64,000 nucleotides of DNA, taken from assembly GCF_958979055.1 (NCBI RefSeq), contig NC_084893.1:29238487-29302486 (forward strand), given 5' to 3'. The translations under genes were made by a program, and so were the position numbers. This DNA is from Alnus glutinosa (Eukaryota > Streptophyta > Magnoliopsida > Fagales > Betulaceae). The notes below the pieces were generated by a model. That model did not search any database, was not told where the DNA came from, and was given only the letters and a program-made list of their open reading frames with translations. Of this stretch, positions 11,922 to 24,116 are shown piece after piece (the first letter of the stretch is position 1; each line of letters opens with the position of its first letter).

Positions 11922-14107
11922 ATGGCTATTTGTTCAGGTTGTTGCTCCACAAACATCAAGTTGCCAATGTTGACTGCAAATATTGTGGCCACCTCTCCTC
12001 AATTTCAATTGGGTATATATCATTACGTCCTTCCTGTAATTTAGCAAAAAAATACATTGAGTTAGTATCTGTTCTTTAGTTTCTAAAGCTGCAAAATAAG
12101 ACCTTTTTTCTTTGACCTAAATTAGAGGATACAACAAATGACTGGGAAATATGAGTTAGATTTTTCTTTCAGTAGATTGACACCAAAAAATATGTAAGCT
12201 ACCTCTGTACAATATGCACATCTTGGCATTGGTGTGGATGTAGGCTACGTGTATAATAATCTTGTTGTGCAATTGGTATGGCCAGCTGTGAATTTTTGGG
12301 GCTTTGATACAAAACATAAATTTTTTGTTGAAGTTGATATTTTTGGTGGAGCAGTGAAGTTCTTTCACCTGTGCACGCTCACACAAATGTAATCATTGAT
12401 CACAGAAAGTTTGAGAGAAACTTGATTCTTTTATTCTTTTTTTCCTTCTTTCAGTTTGAAATTACTAGTGCTGTAAGTTCTGGCCAGATTTATTATATAT
12501 AGTGTGCAGGTGCTTTGTTGTTTTTCTCTTCTGTAAGAGATCTTATATTTGTGCCACAGCTACTTTTAACAATTTGTTGTGAAAATATGACATGGCAACT
12601 TGAAGCTGCAATAATCTTGGTCCCTTTTTAGCTTTTAGGTTTTGATTTTTTTATAATGCTACTCACCAATTCTATTTTTTTATACAGTGAAATTTGAGGG
12701 TCAATGCAAGGGCCATTCTAAACTTACTGGATCTAATTCAGTAAAGGCTTTCATTCCATTTCAATGCTTCGATGGAAAATTGCAAACACTAAAGATTGCT
12801 CCACCTAGACCACTGGGGCTTGGAGCCCAGCTTTCTCCTTTTGATAAAAGACCTATCATGCATTCTACTCGAACACAGTCTGCTTCTGTCATATGTCATT
12901 CCGCTTTGGTAAGTTTTTTCTTGCATATCTCCCATTACTTGTCATGTATACTTTTCTTGTGTCATGCTGTGATGGATTTCCTCCTTCCATATCAATCATA
13001 TCTCTCATAGGGAGTAGTGAAAGTCTTTTGTGATTCATTGTTACCTTTATATCAACACTCACCATGTTCTAACATCCAACGGGGAGATTATTATTTTTTG
13101 ATAAGTAAGCGAATTATCATTAAAAGCGCAAAGCATAACTCAGGTACACATGAAGTATACAAGAGAAACACATAATTAGGAGAAGAAAAAAGTATTAAGG
13201 AAATAATTAAACTAATCACTAAGAGAGCTAAGTAAACATCCATCGGGGAGATTATGACCTGTTACTTGAGGTGATAGCCCCTTATAGCCCTTTTGCGGCA
13301 AGCATAAGTTTCAGAGCTTTCCAGGATGGTTATGTAAGTGATTTTTTATATCTAATCGACTTTATAGTTATATGCATCACCCTTTAATGAACAACATAGA
13401 ACAGCAGTTCGAAAATCCTTATAAATGTAATCAAATAATGAATGAACCTATAATAGACGTGCATGCTAAACACACACATGGACATTTCATTTTATGTTCT
13501 CCTCATAAATGTTTGGAAATGAAAGTAAAAATAAACGTGGGATTTTAAGCCCTGTTGATATTGCTCTGTTTTTTTTCTTCCCAAACCTTTTATCTTTGGT
13601 TTCTTGTGCAGAATGCAAGATGTGGTGCAGAGCAAACCCAAACTGTTACACGCGAGGCTCCAACAATTACTCACCTTCCTGGTAATAGCTAATGTGGACC
13701 GTTGATTGTGCTTCACAATTTATTTAGTCTCCTTTTCTGCTTTTCTGTTTGATGTAATGGAATCTTTGTTTTTCTCCGGGTTCATTTTCTCAGCATTTCC
13801 TTAGGGTAACCTAGAGTTTTTTTTTTTTCCTCACAATAATCTTCTGTTTTCTTTGGAGTTTCTGCCAAGTGTTGTTTCAAATGGCATATAATGGTTAACT
13901 GAAATTTCAGGCAAGGAAAAGTCACCCCAACTCGATGATGGAGGGTCTGGATTCCCACCCCGTGATGATGGTGATGGTGGCGGTGGAGGCGGCGGAGGTG
14001 GAGGCAATTGGTCTGGTGGATTCTTCTTTTTCGGCTTTCTCGCTTTTCTAGGCTTCTTAAAGGATAAGGAAAGCGAGTCGCCTTATCGTGAAGACAGGAG
14101 AAGATGA
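11922..14107 (+). CDS. Small Gly-rich chloroplast protein (EMB1303/YL1-like)
   Basis: Four coding exons join in frame: 11922-12012, 12688-12908, 13612-13681 and 13911-14107, giving 192 residues. The N-terminus is rich in Ser, Thr and Cys and poor in acidic residues, as expected of a plastid transit peptide. The C-terminal third carries FPPRDD, a run of ten Gly (about 150-159), NWSGG, a hydrophobic Phe-rich segment FFFFGFLAFLGFL (about 165-177) that could cross or lie on a membrane, then a charged tail ending EDRRR. This C-terminal block matches what I remember of plant plastid proteins needed for chloroplast development (Arabidopsis EMB1303, rice YL1). The family name is from memory and moderately uncertain. 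The gene is intact. Its third intron (12909-13611) carries a short LINE insertion. Confidence 0.8.
13092..13234 (-). mobile_element. LINE 3'-end insertion in an intron
   Basis: A 143-base insert is flanked by 21-base direct repeats (13071-13091 and 13235-13255) that differ at one base. Read on the minus strand, it ends ...gcgcttttaatgataattcg and then a short A-rich tail, the usual 3' end of plant L1-type LINEs. The same tail type closes the larger LINE at 48770-48825. The long target duplication and 5' truncation are hallmarks of target-primed reverse transcription. Confidence 0.8.
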
Positions 14108-14339
14108 TAGAAGGATTGGAAGTCAGCATTATTTTTGGAGGTACTTCATATTGTAGTTCTAAGTTTCTTTTCTCTTTGTATTCTTTCTTAACAACTTTGC
14201 TCGCATAAAAGTAGATGGACTTGAGTTTAAAACATGCCTACTATGAGTTTAAAATATTGATTACATACATGTCTATTAAATTATAAATCATCGGGTCTCT
14301 CATCCCTGATCTGTGTTTGGGGTGGTGGCAGTGGAACTA

Positions 14340-14770
14340 GCATTATAAGATAGAACATTTGCTTATTCATTATATTATATTTATTATAATTATATATATA
14401 TTGTTTTGAGTAGTAATTTTACATTTATTACGTCATTTATTTATATTAATATAGTGGATTATTATTGTTATAATGAATAATAACAGAATAATGAGAAGTC
14501 GTCTCCTTAATCCCTAAATGTCCCCTTCCATTGTTCCAAGCATATATTCTAGCAATAAAAAGGAAAAAAATAATAAAAAAAAATAAAACCCAAAGTTTTA
14601 ACCTATAATTATTCAATAATGTTGATATGACAGTTCTAAATAACCTTTTATCAATTCTTGTAATTGTTAAAAAAAAAAAAAAAAAGAATTAAGGAAAGCA
14701 ATATATGATAGTTGTAGACATGTAACCAACATGTCTGTTAAATGTGCCACACGTCCGCCAAATTTAGGGC
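14340..14770 (+). repeat. Dispersed repeat, copy 1 (uninterrupted)
   Basis: This block contains gttttgagtagtaatttta, tttattacgtcatttattta, attgttataatgaataat, tttccattgttccaagcat-like sequence and aacatgtctgttaaatgtg, in that order. The same ordered blocks recur at 29830-30165 (partial) and at 32595-32668 plus 34349-34540. It serves as the empty-site reference for the solo LTR at 32669. Confidence 0.6.
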
Positions 14771-15896
14771 ATATTTGGGTGATTTTGTTTTTCAAGTACT
14801 TTTTTTAGAATTCAAATTTTATTCAGATTTTATATAACTTTTTTTAATTTTGTCTCAGGTTTTCTAAATCATTCAAACATAATTTTAAAAAACAAATTCT
14901 CTCGGTATTTACAATTTTAAATATTTTTCAAAAAATTATCGGAGTATTCATCCGCGTCAAACTTCATAACCAATATTTACTTTTTGTTGAAGATCTCCAT
15001 AGCTCTCCAACTCTTCCGTGTCTTCCAAACTTCCAATCCAATTCCAGACTTCCAAGAAAGAGAGAGTCTTTGATGCAGCTTAACTGGTTTAATTGAAAGA
15101 ATCATTCTTTTACCAGTAGAACCTTTGCCCCAGCTTGCTCTACAAGAAAACTAAGAGGGTTTGCCTCATAAACTAAACGAAGATGGTCCTGGGATTCATT
15201 GCTACCCCTCCATGCATTAGAGTTCGATGGAGATCAGCTACAAGAGAACATATATAACGGGCTGAGTGCGTCTTGGGTATCTGCATTTCCCTTGTCTGAC
15301 AATGTCAATATACCGCATTAATCCTTCAGGCCAGTCAAAATATCATGCATCATTTACTGAATAGATTTGTCCTGACATAATAGAAATGTCTCAGATGAAA
15401 TCTAAAAAAATCTTTATTAACTTTCATATAAGTTTTTCTTTTTTCTGTTTTTTTGGGAAACTAGTTTTCCTCTTTTGAGTTAAAATGAATACTAACAACG
15501 ATCTGCCAAAAAATATTTCCAAGACAAGAGTAAAATCCACCATATAATGCCATGTATTAAAAGAGTTTACCACACTAACGCAAATCAAATGGGTCATTCT
15601 AATAATTTCTACCATGTGCAAAGAAAAGTCACGGTTAATAGATACACTCAAGCTATGATAGCATATATCCATGCATTATTAACATGCACTTCACATGAAC
15701 TTATTCATCATTACCTCGAGGAGGAATTTTAATGCTAGGATGTGTGAGGATGAAATCTTTGGTTGCATGTATTTCTGAACCAAAGCTGATGCAGAGTATT
15801 GGAGTTGGATTGTTTGCCAACTATCATGCTCTATTGACATGGCAAGGTCTAATAGTCTTTGAATTTTTATTTTATTTTTTATTTTTAATTTTAACA

Positions 15897-16200
15897 ATGG
15901 TTTATCCAAGAACTACTAGACCTTACTACAATTCAACTCCAAATGAAATTGTCATCTTTCCGGAAAACTTGCAAATTCTTTTTACTAAAGAGATTATAAA
16001 AAAGATATTGCGAGGCAATTAGTAATGGTGAACATTTTAAGAGTTTGTCCGGCATTCAAAGTGAAATACATGATGCAGGAAGAAAACTACAACATTGCGT
16101 AGTCCTCAAGGAAACGTCTAGGCGTTCTAAAAAGTTATCGAGATTCTTATGAAATGCAGAATCAAATAAATTAAGCATGCTCATTCGAAGGTAAAATTCA
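15897..16200 (+). pseudogene. B3-like gene fragment, copy A
   Basis: The frame from 15897 includes FPENLQILFTKEI followed by IKKIL and a stop. This aligns with PEGNLEYLFTKEI...ITKQL in the related copies at 17405 and 26618. Further degenerate homology runs to about 16200, where KLSMLI-like sequence matches KLSVLFERV. Stops and missing codons make it non-functional. Confidence 0.6.
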
Positions 16201-16517
16201 TGATCAAGTAAACTCACTAGTACCTCTCTCTTCGCTGTTGTAGTTAAAAGGAAGAAAATACAAGATACTAAATTAAGGTTAGACCAAAAATTGGGTGTTT
16301 ATGTTGTGAAAGATGCTCAAAAGGAGGAGTGAAAACTTAGGGTAGTAAGTTGGCCAAAATCGCTAACCGGGTAGCCGGTTAACCAGTCATTTAATAACTG
16401 GCGGTTACTGGTTGGTACTTGGTTATCCGGACTAGTAACCAAAATTTTAAAAAATTTGGTCTTTTGGGCCAACTTTATGGGCTTAATTTAGATTTTTTTT
16501 TAGCCATTTAAAAAAGA

Positions 16518-16683
16518 GAAATGCTATAACATTACTGTGGACTTTCTTGGGTCATTTTGTGCTGACTTTACTCTATTTTTTTAATAAAAAAAAAACAACT
16601 TGAAATCAATTCTCTCTCTATCTTTTATGTCAAGTCAGCACAAAAAAACCCAAGAATGACCACAGTAGATGTTTTAGCATTTT
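16518..16683. mobile_element. Foldback MITE, copy A
   Basis: The left arm runs aaatgctataacattactgtgg then cttgggtcattttgtgctgac. The right arm is the near reverse complement: gtcagcac, cccaagaatgaccacagta, tgttttagcattt. It is about 165 bases with no coding capacity. The same element sits at the matching place in copy B (23948-24116), so it inserted before the segmental duplication. Confidence 0.7.
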
Positions 16684-17404
16684 TATTTTTAAAAAAATTC
16701 AACATTTTTTTGGCCCAATATGTTGGTATAAGTTAGAATTAAAGTAAAAGTGTAAAACTCAAAATTTTATTATTTTTATTTTTTAAATAAATAAATACAT
16801 TTAAAATATTTTATATATATATATATACTCGGTTACGGGTTATAACCGATTTTAATATTTTGTAAAACCGGTAACCGCTTTGGTAAGGTCGGTTACCAGT
16901 TATTTTCAACCGGGTACCAAACCAGTTGACCTATTAGCCGGTTACCGGTTGCCGATTGATACTTGATTATCAGTTAACAGACTAAAAAATAAAACAAATC
17001 AACAGAATTATACTTTTACCCATTACTCATCTTTCCGAGAGGATGGATGTTCCGTTTCTCATTTGCTAGTATTAAGATGATTTTTTCTTTTTTGAAAGGG
17101 TATTAACATGAATTTAGTAAACCGAAAAATAAACAAATCGATCAATTTAATTGTATAGATTTATAATTAATTGCTCTTAATTGGCGTTCGAGTTGAAGTA
17201 GGAAACGTAAAACAAGGACCACATACGTAGTACTGCCACGTCATCTTGATCACCACCGTCCAATTGATTACGTGATTTATGCTAAAACGAATATGATGCC
17301 CAAGATCGATATTCAATTTCTTATGCATGCTGTAAATTGGCTTAAGCTTAATTGAAATCTCCCGATGCAACTCATGAAAGCTTAAAGAAATTAAAGAGGA
17401 AACC

Positions 17405-17809
17405 ATGGCAAACCAACCTATTCCAACTCAAGTTGCTATTCCTGAAGGAAACTTGGAATATCTCTTCACTAAAGACATCATGGTAACTGATATAACTAAG
17501 CAACTTGTAATGGTCTGTACAAGTACGTGTTTCAGAAGTTTGTCCAACATTCAAAATGACTTATATGGTGAAAAAGGAAAAGAAGAAAGTTTGTGGAGTC
17601 CTCAAGGGAATTATTCCGGCACGCTAAAAGGTTATGGCACGTATGAAATAAGAATTTATAGAACATGGTGGAGTGATATAATCAACCGCAACGGATTTGA
17701 GGAAGGAACAGAAATTAACTGTTGGGCCGTCTACAATAAGGATTCAAACAAACTAAGGCTACTCTTTGAAAGGGTAAAATATATTATCAGAGTGAATTTA
17801 CTTTGCTAT

Positions 17810-17850
<41 letters not shown>

Positions 17851-17854
17851 GTAG
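17405..17854 (+). CDS. Short B3-domain-like protein, probably decaying
   Basis: The frame starts in a good context (aaaccATGG). Exon 1, 17405-17773, codes 123 residues. It holds LFTKDI...ITKQL near 20-34 and a C-terminal block with GYGTYEIRIYRTWW, DIINRNGF, EGTEINCWAVY and KLRLLFER (76-123). This order (strand, K-x-L, Tyr-rich strand, W-x-x-II-x-x-NG-x-x-EG, W-A) resembles plant B3 DNA-binding domains of the short DUF313 type. That is pattern matching without a database. A donor (AGG|GTAAAA) follows exon 1. The acceptor after the long T run has lost a G relative to the copy at 26618, so a TAG follows at once, spliced or unspliced. Codons 60-70 are out of register with the sister copy. It may be transcribed, but it looks like a degenerate member. 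Confidence 0.45.
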
Positions 17855-18882
17855 CCGATGATAACCAAGTCTAGGCGGTCAACCAAGCGATCCAAGATAA
17901 TCAAGCGGCGGTGGTCAACCAAGCGGGCCAAAACAACCCATCGATTTAGTAAGTTAGGAGCCGTCAGAGATATAATGGAAGCCACATTGTGACGACCGGT
18001 TTTTTTTTTTTTGAAAACATACAAACGAATCTTCACAGTAGCACGACTACATGTCGTTCAGCCAACATATGGCACATGCTCCATAATATGCACCTGATAA
18101 TCAGAGTTACATCTAACAGCGGAATATAATAATTAATGTGCAGCGGGACACATATCATAAGCGAAAATACATCTATTACATAACAGTTAATTACAACATG
18201 AGCCATTTACAAGTCCATCTATTCAAGACTTATAAAATACGTTACACTAATTATATACTAAAATATAGGCTCAACAAATACATATGACACGTAAGACACG
18301 AGCCATAAATAAAATACCCAAAATGCGACTACCCATGAGTCTGTGACTTATGACTGTCTCATTAATGTCCTCCAAATCATAGCATCTCATACGCTAGGTA
18401 GACGAGTCAATATCTATATCCGCAAAACCTGTAACCAACGCATCAATGTCTGCACGGTTGTAGGGATTGCCGCATCCGCATAGGTGAAAGAATAAGTTCA
18501 CCATTTTAGTATAAAACATACCGAGACCTCAGTGATATTAAACTAACTGATTTTTTGCAAAGAACCAACTTTTCTTTTATAATCTTGTGAGCACTATAAC
18601 AGCTACCAATTTTATGAACTTTTGTTTGAAAAACTCCCATAGCTAATATAACAAATACCAACTAATAGAAAACATTTAAACATACTAGGCAGCTAAGATT
18701 ATACATAGAAGTTCCGTTATAGAAACAACTACGTACGACTTCAACTACGATAATACATTGTGATTTGTTTGCTTAGGTTTACATACACTCGAGGATATTT
18801 GCATGCACATAACCCTTAAGCTAGAAGTAATGGCATCTAGTTATTGGTACTAAGACATCCACATTACTAGAAATAGGCAACA

Positions 18883-19170
18883 CTAAGCCTAAACCTCTAA
18901 GCCAATTGCCTTTGAACGTCAATGTTATCATGCGAGTACTGGAGTTAGACTCCAAAATACAATCATGTCTTAGTTGAAGAACAATGACAACTCGCAAGGC
19001 CTTACATAGACGTTAGCATCCAATAATACTAGGCCTAAACCTCTTAGCCAATTGCCTTTGAATGTCAATGTGATCATGCGAGTACTAGAGTTAGACTCCA
19101 ATATACAAGCATGTCTTAGTTGAAGAACAACGACAACTCGCGAGGCCTTACATAAACGCAAGTATCTTTA
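18883..19170. repeat. Tandem duplication of about 146 bases
   Basis: Two adjacent copies begin aagcctaaacctctaagcc (18884) and aggcctaaacctcttagcc (19030). Both continue through aattgcctttgaa, catgcgagtact, gttagactcca, catgtcttagttgaagaac and gaggccttacata-like sequence. They lie at the end of the first 1.2-kb unit only. Confidence 0.8.
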
Positions 19171-19996
19171 ATTCTAGGCAATGCATGTGACGACCCATTT
19201 TTATTTTTTATTTTTTATTTTTTAAAACATACATAAACGGATCTTCACAGTGGCACGACTACTTGTCGCTCAGCCAACACAACGTACATGTTGCATAACA
19301 TGTACTTGATATTCAGAGTTACATCTAACATAGTGGAATATAAATATCAATGTGCAGCGAAACACATATCAAAAGCTGAAATACATCCAATACATAACTG
19401 TTATCAACAACAATAGTCGTTTACAAGTCTATCTAATTAAGGCTTATAAACACATTATACTAACTACATGCTAAAATACATACTCAATAAATACATATGT
19501 CACGTAGGACACGAGCCATAAATAAAATACCCAAATACAGACTACCCATGAGTCCGTGACTTATGATTGTCTCGATGTGCTCCAAATCATAGCATCTCAT
19601 ACGCTAGGTGGACGAGTCAATATCTATATCCGTAGAACCTACAACCAAAGCATCAATGTCTGCACGGTTGCGGGAGTTGCCGCATCCGTATAGGTAGAAT
19701 TATGAGCCCACTGTCTTAGCATAAATAATTACACTAAGACTTTAGAGGTATACTATTCACTGAGTTTTCGCAATGAACTAATTTTTCTTTTTAGTCTCAC
19801 GTATACTATAATAGCTACTAATTTATGAACTTTTGTTTGAAAATTCCCATAGCTAATATATCAAACATTGACTAATAGAAAACATTTAAAGCATACTATG
19901 TAGCTGCGATCATATATAGAAGTTTCGGTCATCCCACTTTGGAAGCAACTACATACCTTCTCATCTACTATAATACTTTTGTATTTGGTGGCTCAA

Positions 19997-20440
19997 ATGT
20001 ACAAAGAAACAATATTGCCAGATGTAGGTAACTTCGTGTCAAAAGACACTTACATTACCCAATCCAGTAGCGTACAATCTAGGTACATCAAGCATAAATC
20101 AATGGCGGCTCAAATGTACAAAGAAACAACATTGCCAGATGTAGGTAACTTCTTGTCGAAAGACACTTACATTACTCAATCTAGTAGCGTACAATCTAGT
20201 TACATCAAGTATAAATCAATGGCAGCTTAAATGTACAAAGAAACATCATTGCCAGATGTAGGTAACTTTGTGTCAAAAGACACTTATATTACCCAATATA
20301 GTAGCGTACAATCTAGGTACATCAAGCATAAACCAATGGCATCTTACTCAGCAATACAAAGAAACATCATTGTCGGATGTAGGTAACTTCGTATCGCAAG
20401 ACACCATTATCCAATCCAGTAGCGTACAATCTAGGTATAT
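19997..20440. repeat. Minisatellite of 117-base units, four copies
   Basis: Units start at 19997, 20114 and 20231, with a degenerate fourth at about 20351. Each carries tacaaagaaac, ttgccagatgtaggtaactt, aaagacactta, cagtagcgtacaatctag and catcaag. The 117-base period is a multiple of three, which creates an 83-codon open frame across copies 1-2. Copy 3 breaks it, so coding is unlikely. Confidence 0.85.
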
Positions 20441-20535
20441 TTAAGCTCAATGCCTTTAAATCATGCAAATAGAAATATACATATTATAAAAACAGCACAC
20501 ACAAACACACCATGATATATGTATGCATATGCCAA

Positions 20536-20650
20536 GCGAACGTGGACTGTATCCCAAGGAACATGGACCGTATCCCAAGTTAACATAGAGTTTGTAACTC
20601 AAAGAGAACAAAGACCGTATCCCAAAGAACATGGACTATATCCCAAGGCT
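20536..20650. repeat. Short imperfect tandem repeats
   Basis: The phrase acatggaccgtatcccaag and variants of it recur four times within about 115 bases (near 20540, 20560, 20605 and 20630). No coding sense is evident. Confidence 0.6.
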
Positions 20651-21705
20651 TGTGCCATTAAGCACGCAATGCACCATGACCCAATTTTATAACTCACTAA
20701 AAATCCCAATCATTTGCAATTCAACCATAGTCTACAAAATTTCCCAACCACCACATACAGTCACTCAATTCATTCAAACTCCACATATCATATTCATATT
20801 TTCAAACATTTATCATAATCTCAAGATATTCAAAAGTACTCAAAACAACCAAAACAATTATAATCAACATATAGTTGGTTTAAATTTATAAAGCATTATA
20901 TATTTTGCAATTCATTAATATATGAAAATAATATTTTCTCAGTGAATAGAATACTCATTTTGGTTGTGCGGATTTAAACACTATATCTCCTAGACACCAC
21001 CTTGCAATGTATCATTGTGGAATAACACATTGCACTATTTAGCACTTTACATAATTAACACCTTAATTAGCACTTGAATCGCTCAAGGCTAAACCGTGTA
21101 AATCTTAAAGATAAACAACAATTAAACTCCAAGTTTCAAGATTTAATTCAAAATCTTAAATGACAAGAGTTTATGAAAATACCTCAAACCAATAGGTTGA
21201 AACATGAGTTTCGTAGATCACATTTTCGAAGTTTGGACTTGAGTTTGATTGATTAAATTTTCGTAGATTAAGGGTTTTCTATGAAAAGTATAACAGAAAA
21301 TGAGAGAACCTGGAATTTTCGGACAAGCCGAGTGAAAAAGAGGCTTTGCCCGATTTTAATAAAAGGGCCATTCGTGTCTTTTTTTGTTTTGAAAGGCATT
21401 CAGTGTCTGTTTTTATGTTTTCTTAATGGCTGATAGTCATTTTAATTGAATGGACGTATGGCCTTTTAATTGCATGGCCAGCCCTTCTTTTTCTTTTTCT
21501 TTTATTATTATTATTATCATCTTTTGAAGAAAAATACGAGGGTTTCTAATACAATTAGGAATCCTAATCCCTGTTGAACATCTCCATAGCTCTCCAACTC
21601 TTCCATGTCTTCCAAACTTTCAATCCAATTCCAAACTTCCAAGAAATAGAGGAAGTCTTTGATGCAACTTAACTGGTTGAATTAAAAGAATCATTCTTTT
21701 ACCAT

Positions 21706-22141
21706 TGTTGATGCAATTTTTTGGTCCGGTGACGTGGCATGATCAGAGACGTCCCCTTCGCCCGCGCCTTGGCCTGCAAAACAAGAAAGGCCTGCCGGGG
21801 GTTGGCCGGCAGAGCCTCCTCCGACGATCAAGTCAGCCAAGTGTTTGTAAGAAGAAGAGAGAGAGAGATACCAGAGAATGAAATTGCCCTTTAATAATTT
21901 CTATACTCCCTTTTTATACCCATATGTACATGTGCTATATGTCTCTTTTACCCCTGTCAAGCACAGGGCTCCATGTAGACGTCTCATATCTTCCCTGACT
22001 TGATTTGACTGGTTTCATAAATACTGAAGGCTTCCTGCGACCAAGGTCATTGTCCGGGGACCAATCCTTTCCGGTGTCCGAAATCCCACTTGGAGGGCAA
22101 ATCTGGCCCCACCTTGGGTGGGAGAGGAATATTCCTTAACA
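21706..22141 (-). mobile_element. Solo LTR, 436 bases, with 5-base target duplication
   Basis: The insert starts TGTTGATGCA and ends CCTTAACA, so it has the canonical TG...CA ends. It is flanked on both sides by ACCAT (21701-21705 and 22142-22146). Copy A shows the uninterrupted site (ttttaccagtagaacctttg). On the minus strand a TATA-like ggtataaaaa (rc of 21914-21923) fits an LTR promoter. No internal domain remains, so it is a solo LTR. Confidence 0.88.
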
Positions 22142-22897
22142 ACCATCAGGACCTTTGCCCCAGCTTCCTCTACAAGAAAATTAAGAGGGTTTGCCTCATA
22201 AACTAAACGAAGATGGTCCCTGGTATATATTCATTGCTACCCCTCCATGCATTAGAGTTTGATGGAGATCAGCTACAAGAGAACATATATCAGCCCACTT
22301 TTTGGGGTATCTGCCTTTTCCTTGTCTCACAGTGTTAATATATCGCCGCCAGTCAAAATAGCATGTATCATTTACTGAATAGATTTGTCCTGACAAAATA
22401 CAAAGATGTCTAAGATGGAATCTAAAAGAATCTTTATTAACTTTCATATTAGTTTTCCTCCTTTTTTTTTTTTTTTTTTTTTGGAAACCAGTTTTTCTCT
22501 TTTAAGTTAAAATGAATAGTACTAACAACGATCTGCCAAAAAATATTTCCAAGACAAAAGTAAAATCCACCAGATAATGCCATGTATTAAAAGAGTTTAC
22601 CCCACTAACCCAAATCAAATGGGTCTTTCTAATAATTTCTATTATGTGCAAAGAAAAGTAATGGTTAATAGATACACTCAGGCTATGATAGCATATATTC
22701 ATGCATTATTAGCATGCACTTCACATGAACTTATTCATCATTACCTTGAGGAGGAATTTTAATACTTGGATGTGTGAGGATGAAATCTCCAATTGCATGT
22801 GTTCCTGAACCAAAGCTGATACAGAGTGTTGGAGTTGGATTGTTTGCCATACTTTTCTCTCATCTTTCTTTCTTCTTCTTCTTTCAATTTTTTTTTT

Positions 22898-22931
<34 letters not shown>

Positions 22932-23309
22932 AGAAAACTGCTTTCACCTAGTCTTGTAAATAAAACTAAGTCATGCAGATTATGTGACCCACTCATGCAA
23001 AATTGTAATAGTTTCTTTGGACATGCAAATTATTTATTCGTTTCACCATGCAGATTATCTTTTTCATTTTTTGAAATTATGACCCACTCATGTTAATTTG
23101 AAATGGTTGGTTTGACATGCAAATTATGTGACTCATGCAAAATTAGGCATTTCAACTTCATACTTTTTATTTGTAAATGTACGTAATTATTTTTCTTTAT
23201 TCATAGGGAAATGCCAATCGCACTATTCCACAACTATCATGCTCTATTGACATTGCAAGGTCTAATAGTTTTTGAATTTTTATTTTATTTTTTATTTTTT
23301 ATTTTAACA

Positions 23310-23606
23310 ATGGTTTATCCAAGAACTACTAGACCTTACTACAATTCAACTCCAAATGAAATTGTCATTTTTCCGGAAAACTTGCAAATTCTTTTTACTA
23401 AAGAGATTATAAAAAAGATATTGCTAGGCAATTAGTAATGGTGAACATTTTAAGAGTTTGTCCGGCATTCAAAATGAAATATATGATGCAGGAAGAAAAC
23501 TACAACATTGCATAGTACTCAAGGAAGTGTCTTGGCATTCTGAAAAGTTACAGAGATTCTTATGGAATGCGGAATCACAGAAATTAAGCGTGCTCATTCA
23601 AAGGTA
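23310..23606 (+). pseudogene. B3-like gene fragment, copy B
   Basis: This matches the fragment at 15897 nearly base for base, including FPENLQILFTKEI and the stop after KKILLGN. It duplicated together with the surrounding segment and was already broken at that time, because both copies share the early stop. Confidence 0.6.
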
Positions 23607-23947
23607 AAATTCATGATCAAGTAAACTCACTAGTACCTCTCTCTTCGTTGTTGTAGTTAAAAGGAAGAAAATGCAAGATACTAAATTAAGGTTATACCAA
23701 AAATTGGGTGTTTATGTTGTGAATGATGCTCAAAAGTAGGAGTGGAAACTCAGGGTAGCCAGTTGGCATAAATTGCTAATCGGGTAGCTGGTTAACCAGT
23801 CATTTAATAGCCATCAGTTACCGGTTGGTACCCGGTTATCCGAACCAGTAACCAAAATTTTAAAAAATTGGGTCTTTTGGGCCTAATTTAGGTATTGGGC
23901 CTACTTTTTAAGCTTAAGTTAGATTTTTTTTAGCCATTTAAAAAAGA

Positions 23948-24116
23948 GAAATGTTATACCATTATTGTAGTCCTTTTTGAGACATTTTGTGCTGACTTGA
24001 CATAATTTTTTTAATTAAAAAAAAATTACAACTTGAAATCAATTCTCTCTATATCTTCTATGCCAAGTCAGCACAAAAAGACCAAAGAATGACCACAGTA
24101 GATGCTCTAGCATTTC
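23948..24116. mobile_element. Foldback MITE, copy B
   Basis: This is the counterpart of 16518-16683: arms with attattgtag and cattttgtgctgac pair with gtcagcac and ctctagcattt. It lies at the homologous position inside copy B. Confidence 0.65.

Larger units (their letters stand above)
14980..16982 (+). repeat. Segmental duplication, copy A
   Basis: From atctccatagctctccaact onward the sequence matches 21573-25461 with scattered substitutions. Copy A lacks three blocks found in copy B: 21706-22141 (solo LTR), about 22848-23227, and 24298-25273 (hAT-like element). It therefore shows the unoccupied state of at least the first and third. It contains a B3-like gene fragment and a nested foldback element. 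Confidence 0.85.
17989..21540. repeat. Repeat-rich block with 1.2-kb tandem unit
   Basis: No gene is seen. TGTGACGACC occurs at 17989 and again at 19188, and the following 650 bases of each unit match closely (for example tcttcacagt, gcacgactac, tcagccaacac, gtgcagcg). The start resembles LTR starts of Ty3/gypsy-type elements, but no paired LTR or internal protein domain is visible. Smaller tandem arrays lie inside. The right part (21300-21540) carries a typical low-complexity tail and ends near the start of duplication copy B. Confidence 0.5.

Noticed and set aside
13782-14129. 115-codon frame on the minus strand
   Set aside because: Antisense to the last exon of the plastid protein gene. 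The His run is the mirror of the Gly/Asp codons.
19997-20440. CRISPR-like regular array
   Set aside because: Units are contiguous 117-base tandem repeats without unique spacers, in plant nuclear DNA.
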